From Psychrobacter sp. PL19 (GTDB taxonomy: Bacteria; Pseudomonadota; Gammaproteobacteria; Pseudomonadales; Moraxellaceae), in assembly GCF_017875835.1 (NCBI RefSeq), contig NZ_JAGING010000001.1:2728001-2792000 (forward strand): a stretch of DNA of 64,000 bases, in the 5' to 3' direction. The stretch's first letter is position 1. Each line of letters opens with the position of its first letter. A program made the position numbers and the translations under genes. The notes under the pieces were generated by a model. That model was not told the DNA's origin. It did no database searches and worked only from the letters and a program-made list of their open reading frames with translations. Positions 54,749 through 64,000 of this stretch are shown here, one piece after another.

Positions 54749-55532
54749 TTCTACTCAATATACTCATATTTAACCGCTTATCTACTGGTATAACCATCCG
54801 TCTATCTGAGCACCTTGCTACTATAGAATTGCTATAATAAACGCTGGGTATCACACCTTTACTACTTAACGGTACTAGCACTTTATTATGACAGCTAGCG
54901 AATTTTCAAACGCTCTTTTGTCTCTATTATGATGATTACTCATACCATCGGCAGATTCTTATCTTTGGCTATGGCATTGTTGTCTTCATATATCGCTATC
55001 ATACGAGCATAGTGTAAATCTTAGCGAGTCAGAGATAATCGGTGGGCGACACGAGGCGACAGCTCTACTGCTATAAAATGCTACTACTATAAATAGTTTT
55101 GATCATAATAAAAAGTAGCAGTTAATATGAAAGGTGAAAGATAACAACGCCAATTTAAATAGAACCGCATGGTTACGACGCGATAAGTTACGACGCGATA
55201 AGTTAAGACATTATAAGATTGCAGTCGAGTATACCCTAATAATCTGCAGGCACGAACTAACTCTTGACCTCTGATTTACTTAGCAGTCGGTTTTATTATT
55301 ATGATTATTGGTTGGTATTTGAAATATCCTGTTACAATAAGCAATAAATGATAACAATGTTAAATCATACTTTTAGGCTGACGTAACTTATGAATGGATA
55401 CTGCTGATATGTTGCTGTAAAACGCTCACAGGTCACAATATAGCCACACACGACGCAATATTTTATGTGACTTTTGTTTTTTTAACTATTACCATATGAC
55501 CATTAAATGAAGATAAGCGAGTGTGATACTTA
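54749..55532. other. gene-free region of about 780 nt
   Basis: No coding frame and no recognised RNA. It has a 15-bp tandem repeat (listed separately). The surE promoter and that of the next exported protein must lie here. Confidence 0.5.
55173..55217. repeat. 15-bp tandem repeat, two exact copies plus one diverged
   Basis: TTACGACGCGATAAG at 55173-55187 and 55188-55202, then TTAAGACATTATAAG (55203-55217). Confidence 0.85.
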
Positions 55533-55967
55533 ATGAAAAATCAATCGATATTATCTATAGCTTCTACCATAGCAAAGTTCGCTTCAAAAGTCGGTTTTGC
55601 TGGACTGATAACATCAGCTGCCATGCTATCCCAAACGGCCAATGCTGCTAGTAACCCAGCAACCACTATACCACTCGATATGTCCGGTATGAATATAACC
55701 AAGCATGAGATCGCGGTTATGCAAGTGTTGTCGGAGATTTGCCCACCCATGCTTTATGGCAAACAAAAGCAGCGATTCTATAAATCTTATACGGTGCAAC
55801 TGCATGAGCTAATGCCCTCGTTAGAAGACCCAAAAGCCGCTATTCAGTATTTATCAACGCAGCAGGATTATCGCCAGATTCTACAGGGTATTCGCAGCTG
55901 GACAATGAAGTTCTCTAAACAAGAGAACAAAGCATTGTGCGAAGATCTAGCAAATGCAGAATACTAG
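55533..55967 (+). CDS. exported hypothetical protein
   Basis: 144 residues with a signal peptide: basic start MKNQSILSIASTIAKFASK, hydrophobic VGFAGLITSAAML and cleavage likely after ANA. The mature protein is about 105 residues with two Cys (SEICPPML and KALCEDL) that could form a periplasmic disulfide, and a helical middle (KQKQRFYKSYTVQLHELMPSLEDPKAAIQYL). I do not recognise the family. It stands alone, far from neighbours on both sides. Confidence 0.72.
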   Translation: MKNQSILSIASTIAKFASKVGFAGLITSAAMLSQTANAASNPATTIPLDMSGMNITKHEIAVMQVLSEICPPMLYGKQKQRFYKSYTVQLHELMPSLEDPKAAIQYLSTQQDYRQILQGIRSWTMKFSKQENKALCEDLANAEY

Positions 55968-56591
55968 CGGTACTAGTAGCATAGGTGGATTGATTGGCCT
56001 AGGCTTATTGATTAAAACAAGCTTGTTGACATAAATGTTATACGATTGGCTTAGGCAAAAATGGCGTTGATACAAGAGATTGAAATGAGCGACAATAATA
56101 AATCAACGTTATCAATTATGGTTTTTATAACGGCTTTGTAAATGTAGTAATGACTTAAGAATAACCAGTAAAGGCTTAAAACGCTCCATTTAGATTTTAT
56201 TGTTATCTGTATATAGCTTGCTGTAGCCCCGCGTATCTTCGCGAGCGGCGCAGCAAGCTTTTTTATGCTATAAAAAAGTACTATTGTGCGCATTATTTTT
56301 AAGCATTTTTTTGATCTTCTATCCGCCTGCTATTCTCTTTCTATCAAAGCCTGACTTTATCTTATTTATTGTTTCCCCATCGGTTGGCATTTTGCTAAGA
56401 TGGGGGGTTAATTTTATGTCCATCGCTTGGTTATCGTTGTCCTGGTCAAGATTAAATTTCGAAATGCGACCTTCAAGACTAGATGTTGCATGCACCCTGT
56501 TTAAGACGCGGTGTTTAAAACACGGAATGAGGTTCGGGATGATGTATGAGGCGATAGATGCATTTGGTTTCATGATGTGGTGTAACAATAT
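55968..56591. other. gap upstream of the carboxypeptidase gene
   Basis: About 620 nt without a convincing gene. Frames on both strands near 56284-56684 overlap each other and look random. It contains the terminator at 56215-56264 and, past it, the promoter region of the carboxypeptidase gene. Confidence 0.5.
56215..56264 (+). terminator. long hairpin with T run
   Basis: Outer stem AGCTTGCTG/CAGCAAGCT with an inner GC-rich hairpin (CCGCG...CGCGAGCGG), followed by six T. It lies 250 nt past the exported-protein gene, so it may end that transcript or a separate short RNA. Confidence 0.8.
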
Positions 56592-57758
56592 ATGATAGTA
56601 AAGCGTGTAAAACAGCAGTTTGTACAACTGGCAATTGGTGTGAGTATTTCTATGAGTGCGGTGATGGCGAGCGCTGCTATACAACCACCTGAGATGGACA
56701 ATACTGCCTATGTATTAATGGATTATAATACTGGAGAAATATTAGCGCAAAAAAATGCTAACCAACCTCTACCACCAGCCTCACTAACTAAAATGATGAC
56801 CAGTTACATCATTGAGCAGCGCTTAGCTTCAGGAGATCTTAAGGAAGACGACCAAGTGCTCATGAGTGAGAACGCTTGGTGTCGTGGCAGTAGCAGTCAG
56901 TCTTGTATGTATGTACCGGTTAATAAAACCGCCAGCGTTATCGATATGCTACGCGGCATTATCATTCAGTCCGGCAATGATGCCTCAAAAGCAATGGCTG
57001 AGCACATCGCTGGTAGCGAAAGCTCATTTGCGATATTGATGAACGAGCAGGCACAAAAGCTGGGTATGAAGAATACTAATTTCATAAACTCCACCGGCAT
57101 GCCTGATCAAGGTCACGAAGCCTCCGCTTTAGATTTGGCCATACTGGCACGAGCTATCATCAAAAACAGTGGTGATTACTACAGTATTTATGCAGAAAAA
57201 GAATTTACCTATAATGGCATTACCCAAGGTAACCGCAACGCCCTACTCGCCACTGACTCTACGGTCGACGGGCTAAAAACAGGGCATACTGATGCGGCTG
57301 GCTACTGCCTGGTTGCCTCTAGCAATCGTGACGATATGCGTCTAATTTCTGTAATCATGGGCACAGAAAGTATGCAAGCACGTGCTGATCAGTCGCGCGA
57401 ACTACTTAACTGGGGCTTTGGTCATTTCACCACCGTTACTAAAGCCCCATCAGGACAGTTTGTTAGTAAGCTACCGGTATGGTTTGGCGAAGCCGATGAG
57501 GTGGAACTGGCGACAGGAGGCCACTTACAGGTACTCACCAGCAAAACCCAGAAAAATAAAATCACTACCGTCATTGATATTCCTGACAGCATAGAGGCCC
57601 CTATCGAAAAAGGCCAACAGATTGGCAAGATGATGGCCGTCATTGATGGCAAAGCGGTCGCATCAGTCCCTATTATTGCTACTAATGATGTCAAGCAATC
57701 AGGCTTTATGAGCCGGATGTGGCAACATGTCGTACGCTGGGCACAAAACTTGTTCTAG
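56592..57758 (+). CDS. dacA: D-alanyl-D-alanine carboxypeptidase (PBP5/6 type)
   Basis: Trims the terminal D-Ala of peptidoglycan stem peptides. 388 residues. Signal peptide VQLAIGVSISMSAVMASAA; the catalytic SxxK is Ser64-Leu-Thr-Lys67 in PPASLTKMMTSYII; SxN is in IIQSGNDASKAMAEH; KTG is in GLKTGHTDAAGYCLV. The C-terminal all-beta domain is followed by an amphipathic helix (SGFMSRMWQHVVRWAQNLF) that anchors the protein to the outer leaflet of the inner membrane. Complete and normal. The exact class (dacA, dacC) cannot be fixed. Confidence 0.93.
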   Translation: MIVKRVKQQFVQLAIGVSISMSAVMASAAIQPPEMDNTAYVLMDYNTGEILAQKNANQPLPPASLTKMMTSYIIEQRLASGDLKEDDQVLMSENAWCRGSSSQSCMYVPVNKTASVIDMLRGIIIQSGNDASKAMAEHIAGSESSFAILMNEQAQKLGMKNTNFINSTGMPDQGHEASALDLAILARAIIKNSGDYYSIYAEKEFTYNGITQGNRNALLATDSTVDGLKTGHTDAAGYCLVASSNRDDMRLISVIMGTESMQARADQSRELLNWGFGHFTTVTKAPSGQFVSKLPVWFGEADEVELATGGHLQVLTSKTQKNKITTVIDIPDSIEAPIEKGQQIGKMMAVIDGKAVASVPIIATNDVKQSGFMSRMWQHVVRWAQNLF

Positions 57759-57791
57759 TAAAATAAGCGGTTAATAATGCTGCTCAACCAT

Positions 57792-57823
57792 AAAAAAACG
57801 CCCTCGTATTGGGCGTTTTTTTA
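57792..57823. terminator. bidirectional terminator after dacA
   Basis: AAAAAAACGCCC pairs with GGGCGTTTTTTT around a 7-nt loop. Confidence 0.93.
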
Positions 57824-57919
57824 TGATTATATTTTATTATTTTTCTTGCGGGTGCGGTGTCACTCATGACCGTTATATTAATGCGGCTAAGAATATTCTC
57901 GCGCTCGCGCTTGAGCGTT

Positions 57920-58057
57920 TATAGTCAATGAAAAGTAATGTCGATACAGAACCTACTGCTGGCATACGTTGTTCTTGCTTGCTGTACCTACGCAGACAGA
58001 GGCTGCAAAACGCTTATACTAGCAGTACCGTCGCATTTTTAAGGTATTTTAACTATA
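57920..58057. repeat. MITE-like element, 138 bp
   Basis: Starts TATAGTCAATGAAAA and ends TTTTAACTATA. The right end, read inward on the reverse strand, matches the left end of the IS630 element at 31231 in 19 of the first 24 positions, and the left end shares its first ten bases with both IS630 ends. It has no coding frame. Shorter or diverged copies lie at 13274-13350 and 42869-42953. It lies between dacA and the kinase gene, with its right end about 40 nt past the stop of the kinase. Confidence 0.65.
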
Positions 58058-58094
58058 GCAGTAGGAATCCACTCCATTTAGAGAGCGGAGGAAG

Positions 58095-60050
58095 TCAAAC
58101 CATCCAATCCTTTAGCTGTTTACTGAGTACTTGGTCATCACGAATAGCATTATGACAGTAGTCGACACCCGCCGCTTTCAGTCCATGCTCGATGCTGTCT
58201 GAATAATGCGTTTGATGCTGGGGATACCAATAAATCAATAAGGCACGATGCGCTGTTTCGTGCTCACGAATGTGCCTTGCTAACGTTGCGGCCTGCTCAG
58301 GTAGGATATCCTCTGCAAACATCACCATATCCATTTTTATAGTACTTATCTGTTCAATAATTGATTGGTCATACTGCTGACAAGTGACGGTAGCACCAAG
58401 ACGCCGTAACTCGTCAACCATAAATCCTATCTCATGATAGTAGTAATAAACCATAACCAGGCCGGCGAGTACATACTGCTGTCGCACCTGGTCCTGATTG
58501 CGCAGAGGAATAATAACTGTAAACTGACTACCGACGCCTGGTGTGCTGTCAACCTCAATAGCTGCACCAATCAGTTGGGCCATTTGTTTAACGACTGACA
58601 AGCCTATACCGGTACCTTCATAGGCACGGGTTTGCGATGAATCTACTTGAAAAAACGGATTGAAAATATCTTCTAGATGATTGTCTGCAATACCGATACC
58701 GGTATCTGTTACGCTAATCTGCCAGCGATTACTTTCGTGAAAATGGGTCAGTTGCGACTTAATAGTGACTTGCCCTGACGGAGTAAATTTAATAGCATTA
58801 TCAAGCAGTGAAGATAAAATTTGCTGGATTTTTGCCGCATCACCCTCCAGTATATAATCGATATGATGGATGTGACTGATCAGCTCTAAACCTTCTTTTT
58901 GGCCAATTGGCTCATATTCTGCAAGGAGATCGGCAATCAGTTGTAATGGATTAAACTCACTTAAATTAATGCTAATTTGACCTTTTTCGATCTTATTCAG
59001 CTGAATAATCTGCTCCAGCGTTCGCACTAACTGTTGACTGCCTTTACGAACGATAGCCAAAGCATCTTTTTGCTCTATATTTAAGCTTTGGTGATCTAGC
59101 AGCTGTAGGCCACCGACAATGGCATTTAATGAGGTTCTTAACTCATGAGTAATCATGCCTTGAAAATTATAGCGCTGCAGATTAAGTGATAGATCCTTGT
59201 TATGTAGCTGATGCTCAAAGACCGCAAGCGCTTCATAGTTTGTCTTCGCCTGCTGTAGACGATCAAATAAGATAATGAATGCTTTTTTAATACCTATTAA
59301 CTCTTGGAAATCAAAATACTGCTGAATAGCTGGTAGCTGCTGCAACTTCGGATTGTTAGTGGCCACTTCACATACCTTAGCCAGCTCAATAATATCTTTA
59401 TTCGGCCAGTAAAGTTTACGCAAAATAAACCAAACAATAAGAACAGTGAAAGCCACAGTCGCAAGCCAGGGTAATAGACTCAGGAATAGCCACTGCCAAC
59501 GCAGTCTGTTAATATCTAAGGTGATATCGATATAGCCAACTAAAGTATTGCGAGCAGAAAACTGCCGTGCAGACGATTGTATTTCTACATCACTGATAGA
59601 GGAGGTGTCAATAAGCTGTTGGCTAGAGTTGGCCCGTTGAATACTACTGCCGTCAAAGTAGCGACTGGTTACTGCCTGATTAAAACTGATAGTGTCCGCA
59701 AATAGAGCGTCATACCAATCACCACTGACGACCTCAGTAGTGGCTTCGTCAAGATTAACGATAGGATGATCGGTTGAATAAAACACAATGCTTTGTAAAG
59801 TAGGATCGTCATCTAATAAGGTACTGACTTGTCTAGCAACTAAGTTAGCACCGTTGGGCGTTGAAGCGCTATTGGCGAGTAATGCGGATAATTGCTCGAT
59901 GTGTAGACGTTTTTGTTGATAGTGGTAAACAAAACCATAAACAAAGGACATTAAAAAAGCCGACAAAACCCCCACAGTGATGGCTTGTATAACAGCGCGC
60001 CTGATAGTCTTGGGCATGGTTCTAATAGGGCTTGGGCTCATGTCACTCAA
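58095..60050 (-). CDS. hybrid-type histidine kinase with degenerate receiver
   Basis: 651 residues. Helix 1 AVIQAITVGVLSAFLMSFVYGFVYH; a periplasmic domain of about 150; helix 2 WLFLSLLPWLATVAFTVLIVWFIL; a coil; HisKA box MITHELRTSLNAIVGGLQLLD; HATPase with NAIKFTPSGQV, DTGIGI and GTGIGLSVV. The C-terminal 120 residues look like a receiver (MVYYYYHEIGFMVDELRRLGATV...), but the phospho-acceptor strand reads DMVMFAEDI, with no Asp in the normal place, and the Lys motif is not seen. GacS/BarA-type overall. It is monocistronic; no regulator is adjacent. Confidence 0.87.
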   Translation of the reverse strand: MSDMSPSPIRTMPKTIRRAVIQAITVGVLSAFLMSFVYGFVYHYQQKRLHIEQLSALLANSASTPNGANLVARQVSTLLDDDPTLQSIVFYSTDHPIVNLDEATTEVVSGDWYDALFADTISFNQAVTSRYFDGSSIQRANSSQQLIDTSSISDVEIQSSARQFSARNTLVGYIDITLDINRLRWQWLFLSLLPWLATVAFTVLIVWFILRKLYWPNKDIIELAKVCEVATNNPKLQQLPAIQQYFDFQELIGIKKAFIILFDRLQQAKTNYEALAVFEHQLHNKDLSLNLQRYNFQGMITHELRTSLNAIVGGLQLLDHQSLNIEQKDALAIVRKGSQQLVRTLEQIIQLNKIEKGQISINLSEFNPLQLIADLLAEYEPIGQKEGLELISHIHHIDYILEGDAAKIQQILSSLLDNAIKFTPSGQVTIKSQLTHFHESNRWQISVTDTGIGIADNHLEDIFNPFFQVDSSQTRAYEGTGIGLSVVKQMAQLIGAAIEVDSTPGVGSQFTVIIPLRNQDQVRQQYVLAGLVMVYYYYHEIGFMVDELRRLGATVTCQQYDQSIIEQISTIKMDMVMFAEDILPEQAATLARHIREHETAHRALLIYWYPQHQTHYSDSIEHGLKAAGVDYCHNAIRDDQVLSKQLKDWMV

Positions 60051-60243
60051 TCAATGTAGGGCAGCTTTTAGTCATAGTATCTAATAACTGCGTCAATCAT
60101 TTATTTATTTTGCAACACTTTACGGTGATGCTAGATACTGCCATCACCGCAGTTTTTTCTTAACTTGATAATTTTAAGGGTATTTATTAGCCTTGCCGTT
60201 AGTGATACATTATTGTATTAATAGAATTAATGAAAAATACTAT

Positions 60244-61665
60244 CTAACGAGGCTTTTTATCTTTAGTGGTGAATTTTTGTGCCCGATTGCGCCCGCGCTG
60301 ACGCAGCTGTTGGGCTTTTGCTTTGGTCGGGGTGTCACTTTTGCTGGCATATGGATTTTCGTTGAGCTTAAAGATCACATTAAGCGGCGTACCCTCAAGC
60401 TTAAACACTTGACGGAATTGATTTTCAAGGTAGCGCTGATAGCTCTTAGGTAGCGATCCCGTTTGGTTACCATGAATAACAATCACCGGTGGATTATGAC
60501 CACCGATATGCGCGTAACGCAGTTTAATACGGCGACCACCAACTGTCGGCGGTGGGCTCGCAGTAACCGCATCTTGCAAAATTTGGGTCAAACGGTTGGT
60601 TGACACTTCGAACATCGAAGACTCATAAGCACGTAGGATTGAGGGGTATAAGTTGCCCACATTCGTGCCGTGCAATGCAGATATCATATGAACTTTGACA
60701 TACGAAATAAAGTTAAAACGACGATCCATTTCTATCTTAATAAAATCTTTTTGATCAGAGCTTAAACCATCCCACTTATTGATCGCGACGACTAGTGCGC
60801 GGCCAGCATCAAGCGCGTAACCAATCATATGTAAATCTTGATCAACGATACCTTCTTGGGCATCAATCACAATAACAGTGACGTTTGAGTCTTCAATCGC
60901 TTGCAAGGTCTTAATAACGGAGAACTTTTCTACTTTTTCATCAATTTTGCCACGGCGACGTACTCCAGCGGTATCGATCAGTACGTAGTCTTTGCCGTTA
61001 CGCTGATAAGGAATATAAATACTATCGCGCGTTGTGCCTGGCATATCGAACACCACCACTCGGTCTTCGCCTAACAGACGATTTACTAGCGTTGATTTAC
61101 CAACGTTCGGACGGCCGATAATGGCCAGTTTTAGGCCACTTGGCTCTTGTGTATTGTCTTGCTCTGGCATATCCGCAGTTAAAACTTCGAGCAGATTACC
61201 AACACCGCGACCATGGCTGGCCGCCATCGGATACGGCTCACCTAAGCCTAATGCGTAAAACTCAGCAGGCGCAGAGTCATGGGCGCCGTCAACCTTATTG
61301 GCAACCACATATACCGGCTTGCCTAGTGTGTGCAAAAACTTGCCAATTTCAGCATCGGCACCAATCAAGCCGACGCGGGCATCGACTACAAAGACAATAA
61401 TATCTGCTTCATGAATCGCGGTATGCGACTGCTCAGACATGTAGTCGTCAATATCGCCCCTGCCATCGTCCGCTTCACCAATGCCACCAGTATCTACAAC
61501 GATAAATGCTTTGCCTTCATATTCAGCATCACCATATTGACGATCACGGGTCAGACCAGATAGATCGGCAACTAAGGCCTGCCGACTTTTGGTGAACTGA
61601 TTGAATAAGGTAGATTTACCGACATTTGGGCGGCCGATTAAAGCGACCACAGGCTTGATACTCAT
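60244..61665 (-). CDS. der: ribosome biogenesis GTPase Der (EngA)
   Basis: 473 residues with two G domains: [13 protein letters not shown] near residue 10 and [13 protein letters not shown] near 190. Each has its switch and G3 ([17 protein letters not shown]) and G4 (NKVDGAH, NKWDGLS) motifs. The C-terminal KH-like domain ([39 protein letters not shown]) is present, with a basic tail. It acts in 50S assembly and is essential. Part of the yfgM-bamB-der order, as in many gammaproteobacteria. Confidence 0.97.
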   Translation of the reverse strand: MSIKPVVALIGRPNVGKSTLFNQFTKSRQALVADLSGLTRDRQYGDAEYEGKAFIVVDTGGIGEADDGRGDIDDYMSEQSHTAIHEADIIVFVVDARVGLIGADAEIGKFLHTLGKPVYVVANKVDGAHDSAPAEFYALGLGEPYPMAASHGRGVGNLLEVLTADMPEQDNTQEPSGLKLAIIGRPNVGKSTLVNRLLGEDRVVVFDMPGTTRDSIYIPYQRNGKDYVLIDTAGVRRRGKIDEKVEKFSVIKTLQAIEDSNVTVIVIDAQEGIVDQDLHMIGYALDAGRALVVAINKWDGLSSDQKDFIKIEMDRRFNFISYVKVHMISALHGTNVGNLYPSILRAYESSMFEVSTNRLTQILQDAVTASPPPTVGGRRIKLRYAHIGGHNPPVIVIHGNQTGSLPKSYQRYLENQFRQVFKLEGTPLNVIFKLNENPYASKSDTPTKAKAQQLRQRGRNRAQKFTTKDKKPR

Positions 61666-62032
61666 GCGTTACTCTCAATGATTTGCAGTGACGGACAATG
61701 ACTAAAGCAAATATGCTTTATATTACTGCAAACTTAAATGGATGATAGTGATAATAGAATATTAATAGTATAAATAACATTAATATTCTAAATAGAGCCG
61801 GCTACTAAATTGTTGATTAATATATTAATTTGATTTAATACTAATTCAACTGTAAATATTTGATCAATGGTTAATAAACGTTAAATTTGTTAAGGGCGCA
61901 TAGACTACGCGAAACTAAATGTTTAAACAAGCGATTTGCACAAGGCGTTAAACGCTGAACAAGCAGCGTTTATATCCCGTAAAGTTGCTATTAATTAATA
62001 CTGGTTCGTTAAGCGTTTTAGTCGTAAAACAC
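61666..62032. other. AT-rich gap between bamB and der
   Basis: About 370 nt without a gene. The der promoter is likely here, as the gap is long for an operon. No clear terminator or RNA. Confidence 0.45.
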
Positions 62033-63241
62033 CTAGCGAGCCAACTGCCAAATGGCCACCTGCCCTGAGGTGCTTTGGGTTATCAAGCGGCTACCTTGAA
62101 CTTGTAAATTAGTCAGCGGACCTTTGGTCTGCACACGGCTCACGATATTACCAGCTACAGGGTCGAATAAATGGACGACGCCATCCAAATCACCAATTGC
62201 AATATAATTACCGATCATTACTGGATTGGTCAAATCGCGATAAGCCAAGGCTTCACTTTCCCATGATACCTGACCATTGTTACGGTCATAGGCAACGACT
62301 TTGCCTTCTAAGCTGGTGGCAATAACTTGTGTACTATTCACCGCAAGCGCTTTAAGACTGGCAAGCTCGTTAAGAAACATTACCTGCCGCGATGCTAAAT
62401 CAATCCCAAGCAGCTGGCCACTGTAGCTAATAGCAAACAGTTGGTTGTTATCAACAGTAGGCATACCATCGACATCACTCATGCGCTCGACTTCGCTGCT
62501 ACCCGCACCTACCCCAATGCGTCTTGACCACTGTGGTAAACCACTATCAGTAGTAATAGCATGTAAGCGTCCATCAGCAGTTGCTAATAGAGCAGTTCTA
62601 TCATCTAATAAGGTCGGCTCGGCAGCACCGCGAATACTAATGGCCGGTGTCTGAGTGGCAAACTGCCATATTGACTGACCATTTTGTAGCGACAAGCCGT
62701 GCAAAAAGCCATTGTTAGCGGACAAAATAACTCGGTTATTACTAATTAATGCAGGCGTTAACACCGAACCTGATAGCTGCTGCTGCCAGCGTTTGGCACC
62801 AGTGGCACTATCAAAGGCGAGCACTTGGCCGCTGCGCGTACTCACGATAGCGGTCTGACTTAGAGAATCTAAGGCGACGCCACCGGTGATTTGATCACCA
62901 ACATTAAGTGACCATAAAGGCTGACCCGCTTTATCAAAACCCGTCAAATCACCGCCACGTGATGCGATAACCATTTGCGTAGTGTTATAACCAACCTGCA
63001 GACTAAGCGGATCTTTTTTACTGGCTTTTTTATTACCAACATCCACACTAAAGACTGGCTGTAGCACGCTCATAGGTTGTGCAATCTGGACCAGTTTCAC
63101 AGGATCATTAACGACCGGCTTAATACCCCGGTTACACCCAACGACAGCAGTGGTCATTAGCGCCAATACCGCCACATTCATGACAGTCGCTTTGATGGTT
63201 CTGCCTTTTATCATTTTACTGGAGCGAATAGATCGGGTCAT
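62033..63241 (-). CDS. bamB: outer-membrane assembly lipoprotein BamB
   Basis: Scaffold lipoprotein of the BAM complex that inserts beta-barrel proteins into the outer membrane. 402 residues with lipobox TAVVGC and an eight-bladed PQQ-type propeller: repeats such as GFDKAGQPLWSLNVGDQITGGVALDS, AFDSATGAKRWQQQLSGSVLTPALIS and AYDRNNGQVSWESEA. There is no enzyme function. It lies between yfgM (upstream) and der (downstream) on the same strand. Confidence 0.95.
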   Translation of the reverse strand: MTRSIRSSKMIKGRTIKATVMNVAVLALMTTAVVGCNRGIKPVVNDPVKLVQIAQPMSVLQPVFSVDVGNKKASKKDPLSLQVGYNTTQMVIASRGGDLTGFDKAGQPLWSLNVGDQITGGVALDSLSQTAIVSTRSGQVLAFDSATGAKRWQQQLSGSVLTPALISNNRVILSANNGFLHGLSLQNGQSIWQFATQTPAISIRGAAEPTLLDDRTALLATADGRLHAITTDSGLPQWSRRIGVGAGSSEVERMSDVDGMPTVDNNQLFAISYSGQLLGIDLASRQVMFLNELASLKALAVNSTQVIATSLEGKVVAYDRNNGQVSWESEALAYRDLTNPVMIGNYIAIGDLDGVVHLFDPVAGNIVSRVQTKGPLTNLQVQGSRLITQSTSGQVAIWQLAR

Positions 63242-63484
63242 TATATGTTCTCACTACGAATAAATTAACGATTATTAAATGGACTATCAGTAAATAACCA
63301 AACGGTAAATAACAAGCAGACAGCAGCCCGAATCAGCACTATAACTTATCAGTACTATGACTTAGTAGTATCCTACCAACTTACTGCGCGGCTCAGCTTC
63401 AGACCTTGCTTAACATACTATCTAAAACATACTAACAAGTAATCTGAGCTATTTTAGCTGGTAACTTAATTTGCCAAATTAAGC

Positions 63485-64000
63485 TTAGTTTGCAGCATTA
63501 CCAGCATCATCGTCTGCCACACTTTCTATGGCATCATCAATGGCTAACGGCTGTTGCGGGACAGTAGACGCTCGAATAAGTGCTGCTGGCTCACTGATAG
63601 GCTCAGGGATAGTCCCAAGGCTTTCCATTTTTAAGGCTAGCACGGCACGGGTTTCTTGACGTTTACGTAGCAATTCCCAAGCATTATTATAAGCTTGAAT
63701 AGCCGCCTTTTTATCGGATTTTGCCAAATAAATGTCACCTAAGACTTCTTGCTGACTGGCTTCAAACGAGCTTGGTAGATCGTTATTGGCTTCCGCTAAC
63801 GCGGCATCAGCATCGCCCGAGGCCAGTAAGGTTTCTGCATACCGCAAACGGGTAATAGCGTTTAAACCGGCATCACCCAAATCGATTGCTAATGCTTTTT
63901 TAAAGCTCTCAACCGCACCAGAAAAATCATCACTATCGACTTGTGAGCGTGCTTTTATCATTAGCGCTTGCCATGCATATATAGAGTCGCCATGAGTGCT
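63485..64000 (-). CDS. yfgM: YfgM-like TPR protein, C-terminal part
   Basis: The frame is open to the right edge and begins upstream of it; the visible 171 residues start STHGDSIYAWQALMIKARSQVDSDDFSGAVESFKKAL. TPR-like repeats follow (LRYAETLLASGDADAALAEANND, QQEVLGDIYLAKSDKKAAIQAYNNAWELLRKR). This matches the periplasmic part of YfgM, a membrane-anchored protein that works with PpiD and the Sec translocon in E. coli. The position just upstream of bamB supports the call. The N-terminal membrane helix lies outside the window. Confidence 0.87.
   Translation of the reverse strand, partial: STHGDSIYAWQALMIKARSQVDSDDFSGAVESFKKALAIDLGDAGLNAITRLRYAETLLASGDADAALAEANNDLPSSFEASQQEVLGDIYLAKSDKKAAIQAYNNAWELLRKRQETRAVLALKMESLGTIPEPISEPAALIRASTVPQQPLAIDDAIESVADDDAGNAAN

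Noticed and set aside
56284..56684. Overlapping frames of 103 and 121 residues on opposite strands before dacA
   Set aside because: They overlap each other and the dacA start, have no ribosome site, and show no domain; the region is better read as promoter DNA.

Overview
The window looks like chromosome from Psychrobacter or a close Moraxellaceae relative. The evidence is the style of the housekeeping proteins (GyrA with a long acidic tail, NtrBC and WaaA with Asn/Thr/Ser-rich linkers), the pmrCAB-like eptA/regulator/kinase locus with dgkA and pap2, and many short tandem repeats in otherwise ordinary genes. The species call is inference from family resemblance, not a database match.

Layout. 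1-9.7 kb: partial hypothetical gene, ntrB-ntrC nitrogen two-component system, tRNA-Leu(UAG), an anchored orphan protein, a eukaryotic-type protein kinase, a DUF815-type ATPase, a glutathione transferase and a RarD-like permease. 9.7-26.4 kb: gyrA, a decayed TetR regulator, a CmoM-like methyltransferase, the fbpABC iron(III) uptake operon with a candidate Fur site, rsmE, waaA, a Sel1-repeat membrane protein and cardiolipin synthase. 26.6-36.7 kb: tRNA-Val and tRNA-Asp, then a 9.6 kb island bounded by a 47-bp repeat of the tRNA-Asp 3' end. The island carries mcrBC, a 39-residue protein gene and a polymorphic-toxin locus, and two identical inverted IS630 copies have broken the toxin locus.

36.9-48.1 kb is a cell-envelope stress region: a DedA flippase-like protein, eptA (MCR-type phosphoethanolamine transferase) with its own response regulator and kinase, dgkA, a PAP2 phosphatase, a PepSY protein and a second two-component system. 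Three promoters here (dedA, eptA, dgkA) carry the same PmrA-type box at the same distance from the -10, so they probably form one regulon. A third IS630-type element sits between dedA and eptA.

48-64 kb: a truncated TonB-like gene, a hydrolase pseudogene with an internal deletion, an alcohol dehydrogenase and SMP-30 lactonase pair, mltB, an nlpD-like gene, a decayed surE, an exported orphan protein, a PBP5-type carboxypeptidase, a hybrid-like histidine kinase, and the conserved yfgM-bamB-der block running off the right edge.

The most notable result is that removing the second IS630 copy together with one TA duplication joins two reading frames into a single 703-codon LRR-Hint-HNH protein. 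It is preceded by a 39-residue ORF and followed after 1 nt by a candidate immunity gene, so the island once held a three-gene toxin operon. The window also carries a small MITE family whose ends resemble the IS630 ends.
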